A DNA stretch of 12,597 nucleotides, from contig JAEDCM010000040.1 of NCBI GenBank assembly GCA_016294165.1, positions 1 to 12,597 of the forward strand, in the 5' to 3' direction. The DNA is from Anaeroplasmataceae bacterium. Lineage in GTDB: Bacteria; Bacillota_I; Bacilli_A; Acholeplasmatales; JAEDCM01. Of the stretch, positions 1 through 6,482 are shown in pieces; positions within the stretch are counted from its first letter, which is position 1; each line of letters starts with the position of its first letter. The notes below the pieces were generated by a model, which was given only the letters and a program-made list of their open reading frames with translations, ran no database searches and had not been told where the DNA came from. The position numbers and the translations under genes were made by a program.

Positions 1-25
1 TAATTTCTATACTGTTATGCCAATG

Positions 26-40
26 CCAACATGAAGTTGG
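26..40. terminator. Small stem-loop, possible terminator
   Basis: CCAAC (26-30) and GTTGG (36-40) form a perfect 5-bp stem with a 5-nt loop. It lies about 95 bases past the stop of the leftward zinc-ribbon gene, so it could end that transcript or that of a gene entering from the left edge. Bases 1-133 contain only short open stretches and no coding region I can support. Confidence 0.25.
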
Positions 41-133
41 TTAAAAAGAATCAAATTGCATAATCCATATTCTCCACTCTGATTGGTGATGAAAGAAAAA
101 GAGCTTCAGAACTACTATATTGATACTTAAAAT

Positions 134-682
134 TCATAATTTTCTCATTCTGCCTACCACTTTTCCAATTAAAGCTTCCTTTTTTCTGCAAACCACTTTA
201 CCGAATTGATTGTTCTGTCTGATCAAGTCACCATCGATATAGTACTTAGGCCTTCCGTACATTCCTTCTACTATATAGTTTCCTTCTGTGGGCACTGATG
301 GTTTTCCGAACATTTCCTCTATGATAACTTCTTTTCTATTTTTTTCTTCTGCATCGGATATTGTATCATCTTCTCTTTCTGATTTAGGATAGTTTATTTG
401 AGGATTGTTTTCCTTATATGTTTTGAGAGGGTCATAGTTAATGTAATCTTCTTCTTTATGCTCTATTTCCTCAACAGTCGCTATTTTGTCATTTAGTGGT
501 GAATTGATTCTTTTAAGATAATCGTTATAGGATTCCCCTTCCCTTTGATTGTATTTGCTGTGGGATTCCTTCAAGTAGTCTTTGTATTTATCTTCGTGCT
601 CAACTAATTTGGTTCCACACTTTATGCAGAACTTTTGATCTTTTTCTATTAGCTTAGCTCCACAGTTGAAACAGTAGTTCAT
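134..682 (-). CDS. Zinc-ribbon domain protein, function unknown
   Basis: The 182-residue protein opens with two CxxC knuckles, C4-F-N-C7 and C19-I-K-C22, followed by the usual G-x-K-L turns. This is a typical N-terminal zinc ribbon that binds one zinc ion. The rest is charged, lysine/glutamate-rich and probably largely disordered. Near the end a short motif recurs as EMFGKP and GMYGRP, which hints at a small internal duplication. There is no signal peptide or membrane segment, so it should be cytosolic. The ATG is preceded by GGGG (690-693 on the complement) at a good distance. It follows the radical SAM unit on the same strand but 283 bases separate them, so it probably has its own promoter. 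Zinc-ribbon proteins of this build are numerous in methanogens and mostly uncharacterised; I cannot assign a specific role. Confidence 0.85.
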   Translation of the reverse strand: MNYCFNCGAKLIEKDQKFCIKCGTKLVEHEDKYKDYLKESHSKYNQREGESYNDYLKRINSPLNDKIATVEEIEHKEEDYINYDPLKTYKENNPQINYPKSEREDDTISDAEEKNRKEVIIEEMFGKPSVPTEGNYIVEGMYGRPKYYIDGDLIRQNNQFGKVVCRKKEALIGKVVGRMRKL

Positions 683-965
683 GATTTATCCCCTTTTTCA
701 TTAGTTAAATTTTCTTTTAATTTAAAGATTAATAAATTTTTTTCTATTCTAATTATAATTTTATAATCATTTATGATTTACATTATAATTTTAATTTTTT
801 AATTTGGGGTCAATATTATAATCATGTTGTAAAATTATAATGATGCTGTTAAAAATAGGCCTTAATAGAATTTATTATGGAATGTAATTACTTATTTTAA
901 TTCCATCCTTTAGCTTGTTTTATTCTTCTCTTTCATTGATTTTTTCTAAAAAGTCCTCTCTATTC
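683..965. promoter_or_regulatory. Spacer with four ATTATAAT palindromes
   Basis: This gap lies upstream of the zinc-ribbon gene and downstream of the radical SAM gene, both leftward. The palindrome ATTATAAT occurs at 752-759, 782-789, 815-822 and 834-841. The last two sit in a longer direct repeat, ATTATAATSATGYTGT (815-830 and 834-849, 14 of 16 bases identical). Each can serve as a TATA-like element and the pair looks like a regulator site. A run of five A (948-952; T on the transcribed complement) just past the radical SAM stop may be its terminator. No gene is visible. Confidence 0.4.
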
Positions 966-1619
966 TTAATTAGCTATTTTTAATATTTTCTTATACTTTT
1001 CCACTTCATCTATGTAATCAACCATTTCAATGTTTTCAAATCCCATACTTCTGAGTTTTAAATCAGTTTCCACGAATTCAAATCTCTTATGCAATCCTTT
1101 AATTCTTGGAACTCTAATTTTAATTTTATCTCCATCAACATGATCTTTCAGATAAGTTAAATTTTTTAAAAACAAGTCATAATTTCCTTTGGTGTATAAT
1201 TCATATCTGGTTTTGTTCATGTCTTTGCAATCTACGTAAAAATAGTCGATAAGGTCTATTACATCTTTTAATGATTCCAAATCAGTTGATAGAGATGTTT
1301 CTAGATAGAATTTCCATTTGGTTGATTTGTATTTTTTTATAAACTCTTTAATGAATTCGTGTTGCAGTAGAGGTTCTCCCCCTCCAAATGATACTCCTCC
1401 ACCAGTTGATAGAAAATAAATATTGTCCCTTTTTAGCTCTTCATATAATTCATCTACTGTTATGGATTTTGGCTGGAGTGTTCCATCCCATGTGTTGGGA
1501 TTTAGGCAATAAGCACATCTTAAAGGACATCCTGCAGAAATTACAAGTGAAGTAATTCCATCCCCATCTGTATATGTTCTAAGCCGGGATATTGATAGAA
1601 TATTGATTTTAGGAGTCAT
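966..1619 (-). CDS. Radical SAM enzyme, glycyl-radical-activase type
   Basis: The 217-residue protein carries the radical SAM signature C31-x3-C35-x2-C38, which binds a 4Fe-4S cluster and S-adenosylmethionine, followed by the SAM-binding stretch GGGVSFGGGEP (73-83). The lead-in TYTDGDGITSLVISAGCP and the SFGGGEPL motif are those of pyruvate-formate-lyase and anaerobic ribonucleotide reductase activases. No ferredoxin-like insert with extra cysteines is present and no glycyl-radical enzyme is encoded here, so the substrate is unknown. The ATG follows directly on the stop of the 98-residue gene, with AGGAGG (1625-1630 on the complement) inside that gene's end, which indicates translational coupling. 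After the stop, another frame reads an open acidic helical tail (LIKNREDFLEKINEREE), possibly a lost C-terminus. The radical SAM assignment is firm; the activase role is inference. Confidence 0.9.
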   Translation of the reverse strand: MTPKINILSISRLRTYTDGDGITSLVISAGCPLRCAYCLNPNTWDGTLQPKSITVDELYEELKRDNIYFLSTGGGVSFGGGEPLLQHEFIKEFIKKYKSTKWKFYLETSLSTDLESLKDVIDLIDYFYVDCKDMNKTRYELYTKGNYDLFLKNLTYLKDHVDGDKIKIRVPRIKGLHKRFEFVETDLKLRSMGFENIEMVDYIDEVEKYKKILKIAN

Positions 1620-1916
1620 TTAATCCTCCTGGAGTTCATAAACGATCACTTCTTCCTCATCCTTATCAAAGTCAAAATCATCTTCATAGTCAGAAGGATC
1701 TAGATAAAATTCCTCTTCATCATTTACCTCATAGAAAAATTTTAGAACGATGTTTTGTCCAATTCTATAAGGATAATCATTCGGTCCCCATCCAAAATAT
1801 TCAAAAAGTTCGCTATCCTCTTCCAAAATAACTTCCACTTCTTCAAAAGGTTTTGAAGGACCAAAATCTCCAAAGGGTACAAACAAGTCTCCACATGTTA
1901 ATTCAGTTGGTTCCAT
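1620..1916 (-). CDS. Acidic protein coupled to radical SAM gene
   Basis: This 98-residue, strongly acidic protein ends in a D/E-rich tail (DPSDYEDDFDFDKDEEE). It starts MEPTELTCGDLFVPFGDFG and contains alternating hydrophobic stretches (VEVILEE, NIVLKFFYEV) that suggest a small beta-fold. It has a single cysteine (C8), no signal peptide and no membrane helix. Its TAA touches the ATG of the radical SAM gene, and 29 bases separate it from the 63-residue gene upstream, so the three form one operon. The ribosome-binding site before this ATG is weak (GAAGAG); a better GGAAGGA lies further upstream but has no standard start after it. I do not recognise a named family. Possible roles are a substrate, chaperone or partner of the radical SAM enzyme. 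Confidence 0.75.
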   Translation of the reverse strand: MEPTELTCGDLFVPFGDFGPSKPFEEVEVILEEDSELFEYFGWGPNDYPYRIGQNIVLKFFYEVNDEEEFYLDPSDYEDDFDFDKDEEEVIVYELQED

Positions 1917-1945
1917 CTCTTCTACGGTGAATATTCCTTCCAGTT

Positions 1946-2137
1946 CTATTTTTCACCATTAGCTTGTTTTTTCTTCAGTTCATTTTCCAGATATTCAAGC
2001 TCACTTTCACATTTAGGGCATGTTCCATTGCATTCCCCTTCGAATGTACATTCATCAAAGTCAAATTCAATATTGTTTTTTTCAGCTATTTGTTGTCTGA
2101 TTTTGTTTAGGAGTTCACATTTGTCTCTTCCTTTCAT
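1946..2137 (-). CDS. Small Cys-rich protein, first gene of radical SAM operon
   Basis: The 63-residue protein has an N-terminal helix (KCELLNKIRQQIAEKNNIEF), then a cysteine cluster C30-x5-C36-x3-C40-x2-C43, and a charged C-terminal helix. The cluster could hold zinc or an iron-sulfur centre. A strong site, GGGGG (2144-2148 on the complement), precedes the ATG. From memory of the families, small proteins of this shape (helix, ECTxEGxCxGTCPKCE, helix) occur beside radical SAM enzymes of the same type in anaerobic gut organisms, which fits the operon seen here. I cannot verify that without a search, and no biochemical function is known to me. Confidence 0.75.
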   Translation of the reverse strand: MKGRDKCELLNKIRQQIAEKNNIEFDFDECTFEGECNGTCPKCESELEYLENELKKKQANGEK

Positions 2138-2704
2138 AATTTACCCCCTTAAAAAATGAAGAATTTAAAAAAAGCAGTGAAATCAAAATAAGCAATTAAC
2201 CCTCTCACCCCTTTTCAATATAATATTTGTTTTTGAAAATTATAAATCTTTGTATAATTCATTTGCTTAATATATAATTTTACATAAAAAACTTCTATTT
2301 TGTTTATAAATAATTATATATAGTTTATTTCTTAATCAAAGACTTATAATTATTTATTTTTTAAAAATATTTATATAAATCCTTTTATATAATTAATATC
2401 ATACAAATTCATGATTTTTGTGTTTAATAATCTAATATTTCACTGAAAAATTGTAAAGTAAAACTTGGTGAAATTGTAAAATGAAATTGTGAAAAGTAGT
2501 TCGGTAAATTTTAAAAAAGTAGTTCAGTAAAAAAGTAAAAAGTAGTTCGGAAAAAATTTATAAAGTAGTTCAGTCATATATAATAATAAAGAAAGTTCTT
2601 TTTATTATAAAGTCTTAAAAACTTAATTAAAGACATCATATTAATTTAAATTTTTTAGCATTAATTTAATAAGAATCTACAAATCAATTTTATGGAGGCA
2701 GTTT
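2138..2704. promoter_or_regulatory. Divergent AT-rich control region
   Basis: This 567-base gap separates the leftward radical SAM operon from the rightward ATPase. It is nearly pure A+T to about 2440, with many TATA-like stretches, then holds the 23-bp repeat array (2449-2586). TATA-like candidates for the ATPase follow at about 2576-2587 and 2601-2610, and an imperfect stem (AAGAA-AG-TTCTT core near 2590-2601) lies between them. No open reading frame in the gap looks coding. Confidence 0.5.
2449..2586. repeat. 23-bp tandem repeat array (four clear, two degenerate units)
   Basis: AGTAGTTC occurs at 2495, 2518, 2541 and 2564, spaced exactly 23 bp each time. The copies alternate CGG, CAG, CGG, CAG after AGTAGTT, and each is followed by about 12 A/T bases. 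Two further units in the same phase, at 2449 and 2472, begin AATTGTAAA instead. The array lies upstream of the likely TATA element of the ATPase gene. Spacing and phasing resemble operator arrays or iterons. Spacers are not unique sequence of CRISPR length, so it is not a CRISPR. Confidence 0.85.
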
Positions 2705-3988
2705 ATGGAATTTGAATATTTGCCAAGAGTAATAGATGAGGAATTGGAAGAGTATTTAGAGATGGTAGGTGCAATACTTATAGAAGGTCCTAAATGGTGT
2801 GGTAAGACCACAACTGCCATGCAACATTCCAACAGTGTTGTAAAATTACAGGATTCAGAACTGTCCGAAAATTATATTGCCTGGACCAATATTGATGCAA
2901 AAAAGGTCCTTAGAGGAGAAAATCCTCGTTTGATTGACGAATGGCAAATGGCCCCAGTATTGTGGGATGCAGTCAGATCAAGTGTTGATGAACGTGGTGA
3001 AGAGGGATTGTACATATTGACAGGTTCAACTGTTGTTGATTATACTCAAATAAAGCATCCCGGCACTGGACGCATACATAGAGTCTTAATGAGACCTATG
3101 AGTCTTTATGAAAGCGGGGAATCAAATGGGAAGATTTCCATTTTGGAATTATTTGAAAATCCTGATTTGGATATAGATGGCATTGAATCGGATTTGTCTA
3201 TGGAAGACTTGATTTTTGCAGCCTGCCGTGGAGGTTGGCCTGCAAGCTTGAAAAAGAAATCAAAAAAAGCTCAATTGTTTGTTGCCAGGTCTTATATAGA
3301 CAATATTTGTCATACAGATGTATCAGCCATTGACAATGTAAAAAGGGACCCTACCAAGGTTAGAAATATCTTAAGGTCTTATGCAAGAAATGTTTCCACA
3401 TTAGCCAGCAAGCAAAAAATGGTGAATGACATTAACACTGAAGTTGGAAAATTGGGTAAGACCACTTTTTATGACTATGTAAATGTCTTGAAAAGACTCT
3501 TTGTCATAGAGGACATCCCAGCATGGTCTCCGAATATAAGGTCAAACACTCCAACCAATGAAAGAAGCAAAAAGGAGTTTTTTGACCCGTCTCTTGCTGT
3601 GGCATCCCTGAGAGTAAATCCAGAATATTTTGAAAAGGACTTGAAGACTTTTGGATTTGTTTTTGAAAATCTATGCATACGTGACTTAAAGGTTTATACA
3701 AATTCAGAACTTGGAGAAGTATTTTATTTCAACAGCAACAATTGCGAGGTTGATTGCATATTGCAGTTGGCAAATGGTGATTATGGGCTCATTGAAATTA
3801 AGTTAGGGGATAAGGGAATAAAAAACGGGATTGAAAATTTATTGAGATTAAGGGATTATATTGAGAAGAAGAAAGAGGAAAATCCTGATATTAGGGATCC
3901 AAGTTTTATGGCCATAATTACTGGTGGAAAGTTGGCATATACTGAAGTTGAAAATATAAAGGTTATTCCTATTGGTTGTTTGAGGTAA
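2705..3988 (+). CDS. DUF4143-type ATPase with PD-(D/E)XK-like C-terminus
   Basis: The 427-residue protein has Walker A G28-PKWCGKTT (28-36), a Walker B-like LIDEWQ (76-81) and the sensor-like ILTGS (104-108). These are the hallmarks of the archaeal/bacterial AAA family that carries a C-terminal DUF4143 region. The C-terminal part shows E348-V-D350 followed by I363-E-I-K366, the core of a PD-(D/E)XK nuclease fold. A central basic, helical section (about 170-270) may bind DNA. GGAGG (2694-2698) precedes the ATG by six bases. The gene is monocistronic, preceded by the 23-bp repeats and followed by an oligo-T run. Proteins of this family are abundant in methanogens and gut anaerobes; most have no known function, and roles in DNA transactions or mobile-element biology have been proposed. 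Family confidence is high, cellular role unknown. Confidence 0.92.
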   Translation: MEFEYLPRVIDEELEEYLEMVGAILIEGPKWCGKTTTAMQHSNSVVKLQDSELSENYIAWTNIDAKKVLRGENPRLIDEWQMAPVLWDAVRSSVDERGEEGLYILTGSTVVDYTQIKHPGTGRIHRVLMRPMSLYESGESNGKISILELFENPDLDIDGIESDLSMEDLIFAACRGGWPASLKKKSKKAQLFVARSYIDNICHTDVSAIDNVKRDPTKVRNILRSYARNVSTLASKQKMVNDINTEVGKLGKTTFYDYVNVLKRLFVIEDIPAWSPNIRSNTPTNERSKKEFFDPSLAVASLRVNPEYFEKDLKTFGFVFENLCIRDLKVYTNSELGEVFYFNSNNCEVDCILQLANGDYGLIEIKLGDKGIKNGIENLLRLRDYIEKKKEENPDIRDPSFMAIITGGKLAYTEVENIKVIPIGCLR

Positions 3989-4046
3989 GTATATTTTTCA
4001 GTTGCATATCCTTTGTAAGGATTGGGTTGGAGTAGGTTAGAATTAA

Positions 4047-4053
4047 TTTTTTT
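4047..4053 (+). terminator. Oligo-T terminator after the ATPase
   Basis: A run of seven T lies about 60 bases past the ATPase stop. Archaeal transcription commonly ends at such U-rich tracts without a hairpin. Confidence 0.35.
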
Positions 4054-4125
4054 ACTTCCTCTATTAATTAATAATATTTGTTAACTTATTTTAAATATAC
4101 ATAGTAATCTTCGGAATTTCTATCA

Positions 4126-4183
4126 ATACATACTAAATAATCACTATCATGATTTATTCTCCGATGTGATTATTAGCATGTAT
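4126..4183. repeat. Long imperfect hairpin between convergent genes
   Basis: The left arm (4126-4144, ATACATACTAAATAATCAC) pairs with the right arm (4166-4183) over 17 bp with one mismatch and one single-base bulge. The loop is 21 bases (4145-4165), and a further CTAT/ATAG pairing can extend the outer end. It lies between the ATPase and the 3' end of the membrane-protein gene. It may be a bidirectional terminator, a structured RNA or a scar at the island edge. Confidence 0.6.
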
Positions 4184-4211
4184 CATAGTTTAAATTTTTG
4201 ATTCAGCTTAG

Positions 4212-4787
4212 TTATCTTTTTTTAATTAGTGTATCTAGTTTTTTATTTGTTTTTTGAAATTCTTCTTTAATTTTATATAAGGACATCTCTACTGTTTCAG
4301 ATTCAGAACCAAGAAAACCAACATCATTTAAATAATTTAAGTCAGATTCGTATTCACGTGTTATTTGTTTATTATAAATATTTGTATAACTAATAAAAAA
4401 TTTGACATTTGGGTATCCATGGTATTTTCCAAAATAGTTATGTGTCATATCAAAAAATGTTTTTATTTTATAATTTGGTGGTAAATAAGATATTTCTTTT
4501 AGTTCATTATACTTTTCTCCTTTTGAATTTTTTAGTTCAGGTTCAAATTTAATCTTTACATCTTCCGCTATGGTATTACCAACATTCTCTATAACTAAAT
4601 ACATTCTGTGAGCATCAATTTCAAAATACATAAGGACTTCAGCAGAATTCGTTTCTTCTCGTGTTAGCTTCATTTCGTCAACTGATTTTTTAGTTGAGTT
4701 TGCCATATTAAATGTTGCATATGCCATTACTCCGGTCACTATTGTTAAAATAACGTCAATTATAATTGAAATTATATTTAAATTCAT
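4212..4787 (-). CDS. Single-pass membrane protein with Ig-like outer domain, unknown
   Basis: The 191-residue protein has one N-terminal membrane helix (about residues 4-27, IISIIIDVILTIVTGVMAYA), a short charged helical linker (30-48), and then a beta-rich domain with the motif VIENVGNTIAEDVKIKFEP, typical of Ig-like/CARDB-type folds. The last 35 residues are charged and helical and may form a coiled coil. The ATG is preceded by AAAGGTG. It lies downstream of Cap15 on the same strand, but 195 bases with two palindromes intervene, so it is probably its own transcription unit. Small proteins of this plan are common and uncharacterised. Its place beside CBASS and its matching AT-rich codon use suggest it came with the island; a defence role is conjecture. 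Confidence 0.8.
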   Translation of the reverse strand: MNLNIISIIIDVILTIVTGVMAYATFNMANSTKKSVDEMKLTREETNSAEVLMYFEIDAHRMYLVIENVGNTIAEDVKIKFEPELKNSKGEKYNELKEISYLPPNYKIKTFFDMTHNYFGKYHGYPNVKFFISYTNIYNKQITREYESDLNYLNDVGFLGSESETVEMSLYKIKEEFQKTNKKLDTLIKKR

Positions 4788-4904
4788 TATTGCACCTTTA
4801 TTTATTAATAAGATTTGGAAGGGTAAAATTCGATTTTAATTGTATTTTTACAAGGATTTGATATTATCATCATCGGTCAATACATCAGATTGAATTTTCA
4901 TTCG

Positions 4905-4924
4905 ACTATTTTAATTAAAATAGT
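4905..4924. promoter_or_regulatory. Perfect 20-bp palindrome
   Basis: ACTATTTTAATTAAAATAGT is identical to its reverse complement over all 20 bases. It lies between the Cap15 gene and the next leftward gene, next to TATAATT-like sequence (about 4925-4935). It may be a dimeric regulator site or a symmetric terminator/promoter element; AT-rich sequence makes shorter palindromes common, but 20 bp is notable. Confidence 0.55.
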
Positions 4925-4940
4925 TTAATTATAAAATAAC

Positions 4941-4962
4941 CAATTTAAAGAATTTTAAATTG
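4941..4962 (-). terminator. 9-bp stem-loop after the CBASS operon
   Basis: CAATTTAAA (4941-4949) and TTTAAATTG (4954-4962) form a perfect 9-bp stem with a 4-base loop, starting 20 bases past the Cap15 stop. Position and symmetry fit a transcript end or 3'-end protecting hairpin for the CBASS genes; the stem is weak because it is nearly all A+T. Confidence 0.45.
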
Positions 4963-4982
4963 AAGAAATTGAAAAGTGTTTA

Positions 4983-5612
4983 TTAAATATGATTAAGTAT
5001 ATAACATTTAAGTTTCCTCAAATAACCAACATCCTCGATTTTTTCTAGAAAAATATCCCCATAATTTTCTCTATGTTTGTCAGTATAATAATTACCGACC
5101 AACCTATTTTCATCTTTAAGGAATGTTAATATTCCAGTACCTCCATGGGAAGTTAATTTTTTTGTGGTAGATTCATTAAAATAGACATAATATATTTCTG
5201 GATTATCAGAATCATCAACATAGAAAGTTAATGCTTTAGTTTTAGATTTTGCATTCTTACTTTGTAACTTAATACTAATCTTTGTCCAGGATTGTTTTAT
5301 TTCAACATCAACATTAACTTTAGGGAATTCATGGTTATCAATAGTGCCTTTCCATTTTCCAGAAATATTTGGACATTTGATAATTTTATTAAAAAAAGAA
5401 AACTTCCATAACAATTTATCAAATATTCCGAATATTAATTCAAAAGTGATAAAAAATGAAAGAAACAAACTGACTAATTGTATGAATAAATTGTTTTTTA
5501 TTATGGATGGAATAATAATTATATTAATTATACCATTAAATGCCGCAGATACAATTGTCAATACCATTAACACTTTAACATAATTATCATTATCAGTAGA
5601 ATAACTATGCAT
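4983..5612 (-). CDS. cap15: CBASS effector, Cap15-type membrane beta-barrel protein
   Basis: The 209-residue protein has two membrane helices (about 14-38 and 42-64), a short linker, and from P81 a compact beta-rich domain to about residue 195. That domain opens with the Cap15 hallmark PNISGKWKGTI, continues with V-x-V-x-I-x-Q-x-W, and later shows HGGTGILTF and NRLVGNYYT. This matches the known plan of Cap15: a membrane-anchored barrel that binds the cyclic nucleotide made by its partner enzyme, then assembles and disrupts the membrane so the infected cell dies. Its ATG touches the stop codon of the cyclase gene (TGA then ATG), and GGGGG (5618-5622 on the complement) lies inside the end of that gene, so the two are translationally coupled. 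Length and layout are normal. Family call rests on motif recall and on the neighbour; I regard it as strong. Confidence 0.85.
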   Translation of the reverse strand: MHSYSTDNDNYVKVLMVLTIVSAAFNGIINIIIIPSIIKNNLFIQLVSLFLSFFITFELIFGIFDKLLWKFSFFNKIIKCPNISGKWKGTIDNHEFPKVNVDVEIKQSWTKISIKLQSKNAKSKTKALTFYVDDSDNPEIYYVYFNESTTKKLTSHGGTGILTFLKDENRLVGNYYTDKHRENYGDIFLEKIEDVGYLRKLKCYILNHI

Positions 5613-6473
5613 TCAATCCCCCACAATGATATATGCATTTCTTAAAAAATTAATTGCGTCATCTTCATTCCATTGATTTTCATCATCGCCAAATAAATAG
5701 TATTGCTTACAAGGAGTAATCATTTTATAATTAGTAATATATTTTATACACCAAGAAATTATTTTTAATATTCTAATTTCTAAATTAGATATAGTGAAAA
5801 AATCATTATTCACATTATATATCATTGATTCAATGAAATAAGAAGAAATGCTATTTTCATTAATAAAATTATTATTGATCAATTCTATTTTTAAATTTTT
5901 AAATATCCTAATAGTTGATTTGAAATTTGGGACGGATTTATTTTTGGCTGTCATATTATCATTGTGATGATTAGGATAACTAACAATTTGATTTCCTTTT
6001 TTATCAAAAAATATTATACCTTCAATATACTTATTGTATGTTGTAAATTTTTTGTATTTGGCACAAACGATTATATCTGCATTTAAAGGAGTTCCAGAAG
6101 TAATTTTTATACATTTATTTTTTACTTCATACTCATATTTAGAGGACTCTAAAATATCTATTACATGCTTTTTAAAGTCATTAATTGAAATATTAGATGG
6201 AGGATGTTCTGAACGGAACCTATATTGTTCCTCCATTGTTAATAAATCAATATTATAATAATAAACATTAGTCATTTCTATTATAATATCTACATCACTT
6301 TCATCTTCAATATTTGTATCATTACCATAAGATCCTTGAAGATAAATTTCTTCACCATATTTTTCTTTATTAATTTTTGATTCAAAAAAGTTTTTTAACT
6401 CATTATAAGTATCAGTAAACTTTTTAGTATCTCCTTGTTTTGAATATTTCTCTAATTTTGAATTTGATGACAT
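5613..6473 (-). CDS. CD-NTase cyclic-nucleotide synthase of CBASS
   Basis: The 286-residue protein has the nucleotidyltransferase core of CD-NTases (cGAS/DncV-like enzymes). A GS motif, G47-S48, sits in YLQGSYGNDTNI, followed by the metal-binding pair D60-V-D62 and a third acidic residue D133 in NADIIVC. All three catalytic acids are present, so it should be active. Such enzymes make cyclic di- or trinucleotides when phage infection is sensed; the product here cannot be read from sequence. The C-terminal helical half (about 170-286) is of normal length. The TGA abuts the Cap15 start and the ATG lies nine bases after the 99-residue gene, so the three genes form one operon. The site before its ATG (AGGT) is modest. 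No Cap2/Cap3 or HORMA/TRIP13 genes are nearby, so this is a minimal type I-like CBASS. Confidence 0.92.
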   Translation of the reverse strand: MSSNSKLEKYSKQGDTKKFTDTYNELKNFFESKINKEKYGEEIYLQGSYGNDTNIEDESDVDIIIEMTNVYYYNIDLLTMEEQYRFRSEHPPSNISINDFKKHVIDILESSKYEYEVKNKCIKITSGTPLNADIIVCAKYKKFTTYNKYIEGIIFFDKKGNQIVSYPNHHNDNMTAKNKSVPNFKSTIRIFKNLKIELINNNFINENSISSYFIESMIYNVNNDFFTISNLEIRILKIISWCIKYITNYKMITPCKQYYLFGDDENQWNEDDAINFLRNAYIIVGD

Positions 6474-6482
6474 AAAAATTAC

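Noticed and set aside
1..133. C-terminal end of a gene entering from the left
   Set aside because: All frames have stops within about 20 codons and no recognisable motif; cannot be supported.
1620..2137. RiPP precursor peptides for the radical SAM enzyme
   Set aside because: Neither small protein has a leader-core layout or a repeated core; the 63-residue one looks like a metal-binding partner instead.
2449..2586. CRISPR array
   Set aside because: Repeat unit is only about 8-11 conserved bases with 12 A/T bases between, far below CRISPR repeat and spacer lengths, and no cas genes are present.
3475..3701. Leftward small proteins inside the ATPase gene
   Set aside because: Both frames are antisense to a clearly conserved domain and lack start signals.
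2705..3988. Classical transposase or integrase
   Set aside because: Walker motifs and the DUF4143-like C-terminus fit an ATPase; no DDE or tyrosine recombinase signature and no flanking terminal inverted repeats were found.
5344..5583. Rightward hydrophobic small protein
   Set aside because: Mirror image of the Cap15 membrane helices on the opposite strand.
6034..6258. Rightward small protein inside the cyclase gene
   Set aside because: Antisense to the catalytic region of the CD-NTase.
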